From: Hungatella_A sp034142505
GTDB lineage: Bacteria; Bacillota; Clostridia; Lachnospirales; Lachnospiraceae
DNA length: 64,000 nt
NCBI GenBank assembly: GCA_034142505.1
Contig: JAWZDV010000017.1
Span: forward strand, 1-64,000
Reading direction: 5' to 3'
The notes under the pieces are model-generated. The model searched no databases. It was not told the origin of the DNA and saw nothing but the letters and a program-made list of their open reading frames with translations. The number at the start of each line of letters is the position of its first letter. Positions within the stretch are counted from its first letter, which is position 1. Below, one piece after another: positions 9,402 to 17,797 of the stretch. A program made the position numbers and the translations under genes.

Positions 9402-10808
9402 ATGAAACGAAGGGGAAGAGCAACGGCACTTGTTATGGCATCAGCGATGATGATTTCGATTCTGGGCGGCTGCGGCAGTTCCGGAAAGACAGATACCACG
9501 GCGGCTCCGGCAGATGGGGGCGGAAGCACCACCACGGCGGCGGCTCCGGCGGGAGAGAGCAAACAGGAAGCGCCGAAGGAGACCGTGACGCTGCGGATGT
9601 GGGGAGGTGTTCCGGCAGAAGCAGGACCGCAGGCAGTTTGTGATAATTTTAACGAGCTTTACAAGGATAAAGGTATCCAGGTGGAGTACGAGAGATTCGT
9701 CAACGATGAGACCGGCAACTTGAAACTGGAGACTAACTTGCTGTCGGGAACCGGCGTGGACATCTACGTGACCTACACTAACGACGTGATGGCCAAGAGA
9801 GCCGGCGGCAACATGGCCCTTGATCTGTCAGATCTGATAGCCAGAGACGGTTTTGAACTGACAAAATATTTTGGTGATATGGCGGAGGCCTACTATGTGG
9901 ACGGAAAACCGTATTCGGTTCCCACCAAGCTGGACCAGTACGGGATTGTGTTAAACAAGGATATGTTCGACGCGGCCGGCATCGAGGTCCCGACAGAGTG
10001 GACGTTTGATGAATTCCGGGAGATCGCAAAGAAACTGACTCACGGCGAAGGACAGGATAAGGTGTACGGCATGTTCTGGAATTCCCAGCAGGATTTAACG
10101 TACCTGTTCCAGTATCTGGTAGCCCAGACCAATGGCGGCGACCCGTTCTATGTAAGTGAGACGGAGACCAGTTTCCAGGATCCTGTGGTCATTAAATCCG
10201 TGGAACTGATCAACAATATGATGAATGTAGACAAAACATCGCCGACCCATACAGATTCCATGACCCAGAAACTGTCCCAGGAGGGCATGTTCCTGACCGG
10301 CAAATCCGCCATGACGGTGGGACCGTGGATGGTGAGAAGCATCAAGGACAAAGCGACCTATCCTCATGACTTTACAACCGCGTTTGCACCTTATCCGGTT
10401 GTGGAGAAAGGGCAGAGAAACTTTACCCAGGGCGGTTACGGCGATCACCTGTGCATCAACCCGAAATCGGAAAATATTGACGCGGCCTGGGAGTTTGTAA
10501 AATGGTATGCCACAGAGGGAATGCTGCCGGTGACAAGCGGCGGACGTATCCCGGCAGCCAACACCTTTGATCCGGAGGAGGTAGCCAAGATCTTCCTGGA
10601 GGGGGCCGAGGACCATATTGATATGGAATCTTCCATGAGAGTGTTAATTACACCTGCCGACAATTATGCAGTTCCGTCTATCACCAACCACATTGCGGAG
10701 GTGAAGAAAATTGCCATCGAGGAACTGGAGAAGATCTTCATCGGCCAGGAGACGGTGGAGGACGGCATGGCGAAGGCCAAAGAGCGGGCGGACGCGCTTT
10801 TGAAGTAA
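9402..10808 (+). CDS. ABC transporter sugar-binding lipoprotein
   Basis: A 468-residue extracellular solute-binding protein of family 1 (MalE/UgpB-like). The N-terminus has a basic start, a hydrophobic segment and the lipobox ILGGC with the lipidated cysteine at residue 24, followed by a Gly/Ser/Thr/Ala-rich linker. It would sit on the outer face of the membrane and deliver an oligosaccharide or sugar acid to the permeases encoded next. The ATG at 9402 is preceded by AGGAGGGAG; a longer upstream reading frame lacks such a site and would bury the signal peptide. No ATP-binding subunit is encoded here, as is common in Firmicutes that share MsmK-type ATPases. Confidence 0.9.
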   Translation: MKRRGRATALVMASAMMISILGGCGSSGKTDTTAAPADGGGSTTTAAAPAGESKQEAPKETVTLRMWGGVPAEAGPQAVCDNFNELYKDKGIQVEYERFVNDETGNLKLETNLLSGTGVDIYVTYTNDVMAKRAGGNMALDLSDLIARDGFELTKYFGDMAEAYYVDGKPYSVPTKLDQYGIVLNKDMFDAAGIEVPTEWTFDEFREIAKKLTHGEGQDKVYGMFWNSQQDLTYLFQYLVAQTNGGDPFYVSETETSFQDPVVIKSVELINNMMNVDKTSPTHTDSMTQKLSQEGMFLTGKSAMTVGPWMVRSIKDKATYPHDFTTAFAPYPVVEKGQRNFTQGGYGDHLCINPKSENIDAAWEFVKWYATEGMLPVTSGGRIPAANTFDPEEVAKIFLEGAEDHIDMESSMRVLITPADNYAVPSITNHIAEVKKIAIEELEKIFIGQETVEDGMAKAKERADALLK

Positions 10809-10826
10809 GAGACAAAGTAAAAATGA

Positions 10827-10863
10827 AGACAGAGGTTGAGAATATCGGTCTCTGTCTTTTTTT
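10827..10863 (+). terminator. Intercistronic terminator/attenuator between binding protein and permeases
   Basis: AGACAGAG (10827-10834) pairs with CTCTGTCT (10850-10857) and is followed by a run of T. Inside a transporter operon such a stem usually lets the binding protein be made in excess over the permeases. Confidence 0.65.
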
Positions 10864-10903
10864 ACCCTAAAATGAGCAAAACTTGCGGAAAGGAGGATCT
10901 TAG

Positions 10904-11797
10904 ATGAAATTGAAACTGTCGAAGCAGCTGAAAATCGATCTGGTTGGATATTCGTTTATTCTTCCCAATATCATTGGCGTTCTGCTGTTCACGTTGTTTC
11001 CGATGATATTTTCCCTGATTATCAGTTTCACGGACTGGGACTATACCCAGGGGATCGGAAACTGGAATTTTGTCGGGTTCCAGAACTTTATCGATATGTG
11101 GAAGGATGAATGGTTTACCAGCTCACTGTTTAATACCATTGTGTTTGCCGTGACGGTTGTGCCGCTCACCGTATTTCTGGCGCTGGTGCTGGCAGTGGTG
11201 ATCGACAAGTACTGCTTTGCAAAGCTGCCGATGCGGCTGGCATTTTTTATGCCATACATCTCCAATGTGGTGGCGGTGGCTATCGTGTGGGTGATGATGT
11301 ATTCCCCCTGGGGGCCGTTTACCCAGCTGGTGAAATTTTTTGGAGTGGAGAACCCGCCCCAATGGCTGGGGGACCCGAAATGGGCGCTGGCGGCAATTAT
11401 CCTGATGACCATCTGGTCCGGAGTGGGGTACGCCAATATGATTTACACCTCGGCGATCCAGGGACTGCCAAAGGATGTCTATGAGGCGGCGGATATTGAC
11501 GGGGCGAATGAGGTGACAAAGTTTTTCCGGCTGACGGTGCCGTTTTTGTCGCCGACTACATTTTTCCTGATTATCACCACGTTTGTGACATCGTTCCAGG
11601 TGTTCGCGCCGATTCAGATTATGACCAGAGGGGGCCCCGGGACCTCCACCAACGTGCTGGTTTACTATATTTACACATCGGCGTTTACCTTTTATAAGAT
11701 GGGATACGCGTCGGCTATGTCCTGGATTCTGTTTATCATTCTGTTTATCATCACCATGGTGCAGTGGAGAGGGCAGAAGAAATGGGTGAGTTATTAG
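10904..11797 (+). CDS. Sugar ABC transporter permease, MalF/UgpA type
   Basis: A 297-residue inner-membrane permease with six predicted transmembrane segments. It carries the EAA loop EAADIDGANEVTKFF followed by TVPFLSP, which contacts the ATPase subunit. AAAGGAGG precedes the ATG. It pairs with the permease 16 bases downstream and the lipoprotein upstream to form a carbohydrate uptake type 1 (CUT1) importer. The partner ATPase is not in the window. Confidence 0.9.
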   Translation: MKLKLSKQLKIDLVGYSFILPNIIGVLLFTLFPMIFSLIISFTDWDYTQGIGNWNFVGFQNFIDMWKDEWFTSSLFNTIVFAVTVVPLTVFLALVLAVVIDKYCFAKLPMRLAFFMPYISNVVAVAIVWVMMYSPWGPFTQLVKFFGVENPPQWLGDPKWALAAIILMTIWSGVGYANMIYTSAIQGLPKDVYEAADIDGANEVTKFFRLTVPFLSPTTFFLIITTFVTSFQVFAPIQIMTRGGPGTSTNVLVYYIYTSAFTFYKMGYASAMSWILFIILFIITMVQWRGQKKWVSY

Positions 11798-11813
11798 GAA
11801 GGAGGCAGGTTCT

Positions 11814-12689
11814 ATGAGGACAACGAAGGGATATAACCGGGAGGTTGTGAGGCGGACGGTGAAGCGGGTGGTTTTTACGGTGATCATCGGCGTGGCGGCC
11901 ATCTCCATGATTACCCCGTTTTTGTGGATGCTGTCGGCGTCCATGAAGCTTCCGCTGGATGTGATGAAGCTGCCGATAGAGTGGATTCCCAAGTATTTTT
12001 ACCCGGATAATTACAAGAAGGTCTGGAATATAGGCGGGCTGGCGCCGAGAGATTACCATTTTGGGCTGGCTTATTGGAATTCGATCAAGATTGCGGTGAT
12101 CAATCTGGTGGGGTCGGTACTGACCAGTACATTGGCGGGATATGCGTTTGCGAAGATTAAGTTTCGGGGGAATCAGGTGCTGTTTTTATTGTATCTGGCG
12201 ACGATGATGATTCCCAGCCAGGTGACTCTGATTCCGAAGTTTGTGATGTTTAACAAGATGGGGCTGACGGGAACGCATCTGACCTTGATTCTGCCGGGGC
12301 TGATTACGATTACGGGAACCTTTTTGATGCGGCAGTATTTTATGCAGATTCCGGATGAACTGCGGGAGTCGGCCAGAGTGGACGGGGCCAATGAGTATGT
12401 GATCTGGGCCAGAATCATGGTGCCGATTGCGAAGCCCAGCATGGCGTCTTTGGCGATGGTCGTGTTTTTGTGGAACTGGAACAGCTATCTGGAGCCGCTG
12501 GTGTTCCTTAGCGACTGGAGACTTTACACGATACCGATTGCGCTGACCAACTTTATTGAGGAGAGTGTGACGGAGTATAATCTGGTGATGGCGGCCGCGG
12601 CTTCGGCGCTGATTCCGGCGTTTCTGGTGTTTATCTTTGGACAGAAGTTTCTGGTGAAAGGACTGGTGTCGGGAGCGGTGAAAGGCTGA
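11814..12689 (+). CDS. Sugar ABC transporter permease, MalG/UgpE type
   Basis: A 291-residue second permease of the importer, with an early membrane segment, the periplasmic-side loop typical of MalG proteins and the EAA-like loop ESARVDGANEYVIW followed by MVPIAKP. AAGGAGGCAGG lies upstream of the ATG. It is immediately followed, after about 90 bases, by two oxidoreductase genes, suggesting that the imported compound is oxidised inside the cell. Confidence 0.9.
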   Translation: MRTTKGYNREVVRRTVKRVVFTVIIGVAAISMITPFLWMLSASMKLPLDVMKLPIEWIPKYFYPDNYKKVWNIGGLAPRDYHFGLAYWNSIKIAVINLVGSVLTSTLAGYAFAKIKFRGNQVLFLLYLATMMIPSQVTLIPKFVMFNKMGLTGTHLTLILPGLITITGTFLMRQYFMQIPDELRESARVDGANEYVIWARIMVPIAKPSMASLAMVVFLWNWNSYLEPLVFLSDWRLYTIPIALTNFIEESVTEYNLVMAAAASALIPAFLVFIFGQKFLVKGLVSGAVKG

Positions 12690-12776
12690 GTGAGAGACGA
12701 AAAACGATTTGGGTCAGTTGGCAGAATGTGGTTTTGCGCTGACGGCGCAGCGGCTGCATAGTGATATGGAGGGGAA

Positions 12777-14207
12777 ATGATGGAACAGGAATTAGAGAAA
12801 AGGGATGGAACACGTGCAGATGTCATATGTGTTCCGGCGGCGGAGATTCCGGTGGTGAGAACTGTGGATGTGCTGGTTTTGGGTTCCGGCCCCGCCGGGG
12901 TATCGGCGGCAATTACAGCCGGCCGGGAGGGGGCGAAGACGCTCCTGGTGGAATCCTGCGGAAATGTGGGGGGTATTGCCACGGAAGGGCTGATGAGCCA
13001 CTGGACCGGCAACACGGAGGGCGGTATTTACGAAGAAATTCTGGAGCGTTCCGGCCAGGGAGCGAAGGCGGTCAGCGATGAGAAAAATAAATTTAACGGC
13101 GGAGAACGGCAGATTATCAACCCGGAGCATTTAAAGACAGTGCTTCTTGATATGCTGGTGGAAGCCGGTGTGGATCTGATGCTGTACACCATGGCGTCGG
13201 AGCCGGTTATGGACGGCGATACCATCAAAGGCGTGATTGTGCAGAATAAAAACGGGAGAGAAGCGATTCTCGCCAAGATTGTGGTTGACGCCACGGGAGA
13301 CGGCGATATTGCGGCGAGAGCCGGGGCCCCGTATGTTATGGGACGGGAATCTGACGGGAAAATGCAGCCGGCGACGCTGATGTTCAAGGTGGCCGGTGTG
13401 GATGTGGAGCGGGGAGTATTTCCCGGCGGTTTTGAGGATCACGCCATGATTCCGGCCAGTGAGATTCCGCTTTTGCAGGGCAGTTCGGAGGCTGAACAGG
13501 AGGAACTGTTTGACATCCAGAAGCTGGGGGAGCAGGCGCTTCCCAAACCTGCCGGCCATGTGCTGCTCTACAAGACGACCCTGCCGGATGTGGTTACCTG
13601 CAACATGACCAACTGTATTGGGATTGACGGGACTAAGGCGGAGGACTTGACGAGAGCCACCTATGTCTGTCGGAAACAGATGGAGATTATCGAGGGATTT
13701 TTGCGGGATTATGTGCCGGGATTTGAGCATTGTTATATTATCAGCTCCGGTTCTTTAATTGGAATTCGGGAGACCAGGCATTTTAAAGGGGAGCAGACCA
13801 TCACGGAACAGGATATTCTGGAGGCGAGAGTGTTTGAGGACTGGGTGGTGGCAAGGGCGCAGTTTAACTTTGATGTCCACAATCTGACCGGCAATGGGCT
13901 GGATGAGACCGGCTCCCAGAAGAATTTCCGCCAGGAGAAAGGGTATACCATTCCTTACGGGTGCTTTGTGCCGCTGAAGGTGGAGAATCTTTATCTGGCG
14001 GGCAGAAATATTTCCGGCACTCATATGGCCCACTCTAATTTCCGGGTGATGCCGATCTGCGCCAATATGGGGCAGGCGGTAGGAGTGGCGGCGGCCATGT
14101 GCGTGAAGGATGGGGTAACGCCCAGAACTTTGGATGCGAAGAAGGTGCAGAGGCGGATGATGGAATTGGGCGTGGCGCCGCATGATGAAATTGGAAAAAG
14201 CCATTGA
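12777..14207 (+). CDS. FAD-dependent oxidoreductase (FAD_oxidored family)
   Basis: A 476-residue flavoprotein. The dinucleotide-binding motif LGSGPAGVSAA lies near residues 26-36, and the conserved segment DATGDGDIAARAGAPY and the late motif NLYLAGRNISGTHMA match the large family of soluble FAD-dependent oxidoreductases found beside sugar transporters in Firmicutes and Bacteroidetes. GGAGGGG precedes two adjacent ATG codons (12777 and 12780). It is co-directional with the ABC permeases and followed by a second FAD enzyme, so it probably oxidises or dehydrates the imported sugar derivative. The exact reaction is unknown. Confidence 0.8.
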   Translation: MMEQELEKRDGTRADVICVPAAEIPVVRTVDVLVLGSGPAGVSAAITAGREGAKTLLVESCGNVGGIATEGLMSHWTGNTEGGIYEEILERSGQGAKAVSDEKNKFNGGERQIINPEHLKTVLLDMLVEAGVDLMLYTMASEPVMDGDTIKGVIVQNKNGREAILAKIVVDATGDGDIAARAGAPYVMGRESDGKMQPATLMFKVAGVDVERGVFPGGFEDHAMIPASEIPLLQGSSEAEQEELFDIQKLGEQALPKPAGHVLLYKTTLPDVVTCNMTNCIGIDGTKAEDLTRATYVCRKQMEIIEGFLRDYVPGFEHCYIISSGSLIGIRETRHFKGEQTITEQDILEARVFEDWVVARAQFNFDVHNLTGNGLDETGSQKNFRQEKGYTIPYGCFVPLKVENLYLAGRNISGTHMAHSNFRVMPICANMGQAVGVAAAMCVKDGVTPRTLDAKKVQRRMMELGVAPHDEIGKSH

Positions 14208-14257
14208 GACTGAGATTATGGAAAGGGCTGTAAAACGCCCTGTAAAAAGGAGTTATC

Positions 14258-16030
14258 GTGAAGCAGTGGATAGAGAAAAACTATGATTTTATCGTTGTAG
14301 GCGGCGGTATGGCGGGGCTGTGCGGGGCTATTGCAGCAGCCAGGAAGGGAGCGAAGACGGCTCTCATCCACAACCGACCGGTGTTGGGAGGCAATGCCAG
14401 CTCGGAGATCCGGATGCATATCTGCGGAGCCGATTACCACATGAGCAGGAAGAATGCCAGGGAGACCGGCATTTTAGAAGAAATTCTTCTGGAGAACAAA
14501 CGCAGAAACCCGGAGATGACGTATCCGATTTTTGATACGGTGCTGTGGGAGAAGGCGGCATTTCAGGAGAATCTGGATCTGTATTTAAATACATATATGA
14601 CGGATGTGGTCTGTGAAGGCCATCAGATCATGGCGGTGTGCGCCCGGCAGATGACCACGGAGAAATGTTTCCGGCTGTCAGGAACGATGTTTATGGATTC
14701 CACCGGGGACGGCACCCTGGGGTATCTGGCCGGAGCCGATTATGAGCTGGGGCGGGAGAGCCGGGACATCTACGGAGAGTCTCTGGCGCCGGAGCGGGGA
14801 GATTCCTGCACCATGGGAAGTTCTCTGATGTTCCAGGCCAGAGACATGGGCCATCCGGTGAAATTTATCAAACCATTCTGGGCCAACACCTACACGGAGG
14901 AACAGTTGAAATTCCGGGATCACAGCGATGTGACCTCCGGCTACTGGTGGATTGAACTGGGAGGCGGAACTTACCGGATTATTGAGGACGCGGAAGTTTT
15001 GCGGGATGAGCTGTTGAAGGCGGTTTACGGTATGTGGGACCATATCAAGAATCATGGGGACCACGGTGCGGAGAATATGGAACTGGAATGGGTCGGTTTT
15101 CTGCCGGGCAAGCGTGAGAGCCGCCGCCTGATGGGAGATTATGTGCTGACGGAGCATGACTGCCTGGGCCGGACCGACTTCCCGGACACGGCTGCCTACG
15201 GCGGGTGGCCCATGGATATCCATACGGTGGAAGGATTTTTAAATGAAGATGACAATCCGACTGTGTGGAATGAGGTGAACGGGATCTACCGGATTCCGTA
15301 CCGCTGTCTCTATTCGAGAAATATCAGGAATCTGTTTCTGGGAGGCCGGGCTATCAGCTGTTCCCACGCCGCGTTTTCCTCCACCAGGGTGATGGGAACC
15401 TGCGCGGTGGCCGGGCAGGCGGCAGGGACGGCGGCGGCGCTGGCGTTAAAGAAAGGCTGCACTCCGGCGGGACTTATGGAGGAGATCGGCTGTCTCCAGC
15501 AGGAACTGCTAAAGGATGACTGCTATCTGCCCGGGATAAAGAATGAAGACCCGGCGGATTTAGCCAGAGGAATGAAGGTGTCAGCGTCATCTTCTGTTGA
15601 CGGCTGCCCTCCGGAGGCGGTGGTCAATGGCATAGGCCGGGGAGTAGGGGAAGCGGAAAACTGCTGGAGAGCGCGGGTGGCCGATGGGCCGGTGCTTGAA
15701 TTGAAAGCAGAGAGCCCGCTTGACGTGAAGGAAATCAGAATCGTTTTGGATTCCAATTTAAGCAGAGAGATCACCCCGTCGATTAACCAAGAGGTGCTGT
15801 CCAGACAGGAGTTCCAGCCACCGTCAGAGCTGATAAAGGAATACCGGGTGGAGTGTATGCTGGATGGAGAGGTTGTAAAGAGTTTCCGGCGTGAGTCCAT
15901 GGGACAGAGACTGCAGATTCTGAATCTGGAGGAGGAAGTCCGTTGTGATACGGTGAAAATACTGGTGGATTCGACTTATGGCAGTGATTTAGCCGGGATA
16001 TTTGAAGTGAGGATTTACGGACAGAATTAG
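14258..16030 (+). CDS. FAD-dependent oxidoreductase with C-terminal discoidin-like region
   Basis: A 590-residue flavoprotein starting at GTG 14258 behind AAAAGGAG. The FAD-binding motif VVGGGMAGLCGA is at about residues 12-23, with the second family signatures MDSTGDGTLG and NLFLGGRAISCSHAAFSS. Residues from about 435 onward (ASSSVDGCPPEAVVNG, then a W-x-A segment) resemble the start of an F5/8 type C (discoidin-like) carbohydrate-binding module, although no secretion signal is present. It lies 50 bases after the first oxidoreductase. The two share only the family core, so they probably catalyse different steps on the imported sugar. The module assignment is tentative. Confidence 0.78.
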   Translation: MKQWIEKNYDFIVVGGGMAGLCGAIAAARKGAKTALIHNRPVLGGNASSEIRMHICGADYHMSRKNARETGILEEILLENKRRNPEMTYPIFDTVLWEKAAFQENLDLYLNTYMTDVVCEGHQIMAVCARQMTTEKCFRLSGTMFMDSTGDGTLGYLAGADYELGRESRDIYGESLAPERGDSCTMGSSLMFQARDMGHPVKFIKPFWANTYTEEQLKFRDHSDVTSGYWWIELGGGTYRIIEDAEVLRDELLKAVYGMWDHIKNHGDHGAENMELEWVGFLPGKRESRRLMGDYVLTEHDCLGRTDFPDTAAYGGWPMDIHTVEGFLNEDDNPTVWNEVNGIYRIPYRCLYSRNIRNLFLGGRAISCSHAAFSSTRVMGTCAVAGQAAGTAAALALKKGCTPAGLMEEIGCLQQELLKDDCYLPGIKNEDPADLARGMKVSASSSVDGCPPEAVVNGIGRGVGEAENCWRARVADGPVLELKAESPLDVKEIRIVLDSNLSREITPSINQEVLSRQEFQPPSELIKEYRVECMLDGEVVKSFRRESMGQRLQILNLEEEVRCDTVKILVDSTYGSDLAGIFEVRIYGQN

Positions 16031-16042
16031 CTGAAAAAAAAT

Positions 16043-16090
16043 AGCACTGAGAACGGAAAGGGATAGAAACCCATTTTTCTTCTCAGTGCT
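16043..16090. terminator. Inverted repeat closing the oxidoreductase operon
   Basis: AGCACTGAGAA (16043-16053) pairs exactly with TTCTCAGTGCT (16080-16090). The 3' side is only moderately T-rich (TGTTGTTTG), so termination is plausible but not textbook. Confidence 0.55.
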
Positions 16091-16141
16091 TGTTGTTTGT
16101 CTGGATTAGCCAGATAAGGATCAAGACTCAAGGGTAAGAAA

Positions 16142-16411
16142 CTAGTCCATCCAGTATGTTAAAAGATAAGTGTCCGCTTCTTCTTCCGTCAGTTTTGCCT
16201 CCGATATAAGTCCCTTTCGAGTATCCTCTTTGGAGGCATTCAGTTTTTGGTATGTTTTGATGATACCTTGTGCCATGCCAACTTTCATGCCTTTCTCCAT
16301 GCCCTTTTCCATGCCTTTTTCCATGCCCTTTTCCTCCAGCATCTGACCCAGTATTGTCATTTCAAACACCTCCTGTATATTTTCTAATTCTATTTTGGAT
16401 AAAAACTTCAC
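16142..16411 (-). pseudogene. C-terminal remnant of an Rpn/PD-(D/E)XK nuclease-family protein
   Basis: An 89-residue frame that matches only the tail of Rpn-type (transposase_31/PDDEXK_2-like) proteins: a helix with MTILGQMLEEKG, three EKGM repeats, then a short helical end with LTEEEADTYLLTYW. The nuclease core found in the full-length relative at 53005 is missing, and the frame is closed by a stop ten codons upstream of its first ATG. No clear ribosome binding site is present. I read it as a decayed fragment, perhaps still translated. Rpn genes are often present as many degraded copies. Confidence 0.6.
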
Positions 16412-16720
16412 GCTGTTGTTTTTCCGTTCTTTTGTTGTCTATATAACCTCTTTCTAAACAGCGATATAAGATACTATCTTCATTATAAAAGTTTTTCTTC
16501 TCCCAAACAATATCTTTTCCTTTGTTTTCAATAAAAATGACTGTTTAGCCAAATTCCAATTAACACTATTATGTGGTTAAAAGGAATAGCCAATTTAAAA
16601 AAATTAAGATATAATAGTATTATTGGCAGAGGCCTCCCGTGTGAAGGCCAGTGACAGACAGCCTTGGAGTTAAAAAATCAGATTCAAACATGACAGGCAG
16701 AAAATGGTGGAGGTTATATC
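16412..16720. other. Intergenic stretch, AT-rich, with promoter-like -10 and a small hairpin
   Basis: No complete gene is seen. On the minus strand a stop-free frame of about 57 codons without a start runs from about 16535 to 16362 and overlaps the Rpn remnant in another frame; it could be decayed coding DNA. A TATAAT at 16610-16615 is a plausible -10 for the PocR gene, and GGCCT/AGGCC (16631-16649) forms a weak hairpin in its roughly 100-base leader. Confidence 0.4.
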
Positions 16721-17500
16721 ATGAACATCGAAGAATTTGTTGATTTGGGAATGCTGCAGCGGATTCAGAATTTATTTTCAGACGCAACCGGTCTGGCGGC
16801 GATTGCCGTGAACGCGGATGGAAAATATGTGACGGAGGGCAGTAATTTTACGGATTTCTGTATGAAATACACCAGAGGAAATCCGGAGGGGATGCGCCGC
16901 TGCGTGAAGTGCGATACGGAATGCAAGGGAACTTATTTTTGTCATGCCGGTCTGATGGATTTTGCGTCTGATATTGTTGTGGATGGAATGAAAGTGGGTT
17001 CCATCATCGGCGGCCAGGTTCTGCCAGGCCCTCCGGATCTGGATAAGTTCCGGGCAATCGCCCGCGATCTGGGAATTCCCGAGGAGCAGTATATCGCCGC
17101 GCTTAAGAAAGTACCCATCCGCTCAGAGAAGATGATCCGGGCTTCTGCGGAGATGCTGGGCCTTGTGGTGAACCAGCTGGCTAATATGGAGTACAACAAG
17201 AAATTGAACGCAAACAAAATCAAGGTATTTGACGAAGAGATGCCAAAGGCTTTGGAGGCGGTGAACAAAGTGAAGTCGTGCACCCGGGATTTGAAACAAG
17301 CGGCTTCTATGGAAAATATTTTATCATTGAATGCTTCCGTGGAAGCGGCCCGTGCCGGGAAGGCAGGTGTCGGTTTTGCGGTTGTCGCCAGGGAAATCGG
17401 GGAGATATCCCACAATTCTTCGGCTACATATAAGGAAATTGAGGATTATATTTCAGATATTGAGAGATCCATTGAGAATATTGGGGATGTAAAGGTCTGA
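16721..17500 (+). CDS. PocR-domain sensor with short chemoreceptor-like signalling tip
   Basis: A 259-residue soluble protein. Residues 5-165 form a PocR sensory domain, recognisable by the cysteine-rich stretch RRCVKCDTECKG and the later IIGGQVLPGPP. Residues about 200-245 match the hairpin tip of methyl-accepting chemotaxis proteins (LSLNASVEAARAGKAGVGF, VVAREIGEIS). The long helical bundle and methylation regions of true chemoreceptors are absent, as are membrane segments. PocR domains are proposed to sense hydrocarbon derivatives such as propanediol. It may couple a small-molecule signal to the chemotaxis kinase array or act as a soluble adaptor. GGTGGAGG precedes the ATG. Confidence 0.78.
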   Translation: MNIEEFVDLGMLQRIQNLFSDATGLAAIAVNADGKYVTEGSNFTDFCMKYTRGNPEGMRRCVKCDTECKGTYFCHAGLMDFASDIVVDGMKVGSIIGGQVLPGPPDLDKFRAIARDLGIPEEQYIAALKKVPIRSEKMIRASAEMLGLVVNQLANMEYNKKLNANKIKVFDEEMPKALEAVNKVKSCTRDLKQAASMENILSLNASVEAARAGKAGVGFAVVAREIGEISHNSSATYKEIEDYISDIERSIENIGDVKV

Positions 17501-17548
17501 GGCAGAGTTTTGTGCCGGCTGGAATCAGTTGGATGAAAGGGCGGAGCG

Positions 17549-17587
17549 AAAGGGACGAGGAGAGCAATGGCTTTCCTTGTCCCTTTT
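17549..17587. terminator. Bidirectional terminator
   Basis: AAAGGGACGAGGA (17549-17561) pairs with TCCTTGTCCCTTT (17574-17586) with one G-T wobble, and is flanked by T on the right and A-rich sequence on the left. It lies between the convergent PocR sensor gene and the small gene on the minus strand. Confidence 0.65.
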
Positions 17588-17600
17588 GTCTGCCGGCTTC

Positions 17601-17780
17601 TCACCCGCGGAACATCTGTTCCACATAATTTCGCATCTCATCCCGGCTTTCCACATTTCTCGCACCGTTTACAATCTGTTCCTGCTCTTGTTTCGGAAGG
17701 GAAGCGAAACGGTTTAAAATATCGGAATGCTGGGCCAGCTCCATGGTGAAGCCGATGGGGAGTTCCTGATTATCAATCAT
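17601..17780 (-). CDS. Conserved-looking small protein, 59 residues
   Basis: The minus strand encodes a complete 59-residue frame beginning MIDNQELPIGFTMELAQHS and ending NYVEQMFRG. A good ribosome binding site, GAGGTGAT, sits seven bases before the ATG at 17780. The protein is hydrophilic and helical with no cysteines or membrane segment. Its composition and the conserved feel of the IGFTMELAQHS start match small uncharacterised proteins I associate with Lachnospiraceae, but no function is known. It follows the MFS transporter in the same direction and may be the last gene of that transcript. It is confidently coding by frame, start and termination. Confidence 0.7.
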   Translation of the reverse strand: MIDNQELPIGFTMELAQHSDILNRFASLPKQEQEQIVNGARNVESRDEMRNYVEQMFRG

Positions 17781-17797
17781 GATTTATCACCTCAGCT

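Noticed and set aside
16620..16720. Possible riboswitch in the leader of the PocR gene
   Set aside because: Only a 5-bp hairpin is visible; I cannot match the conserved cores of c-di-GMP, cobalamin or other riboswitches I know.
17529..17749. Two plus-strand frames of about 60 codons
   Set aside because: They run antisense to the better-supported 59-residue gene at 17601-17780 and cross a terminator stem; no ribosome binding site.
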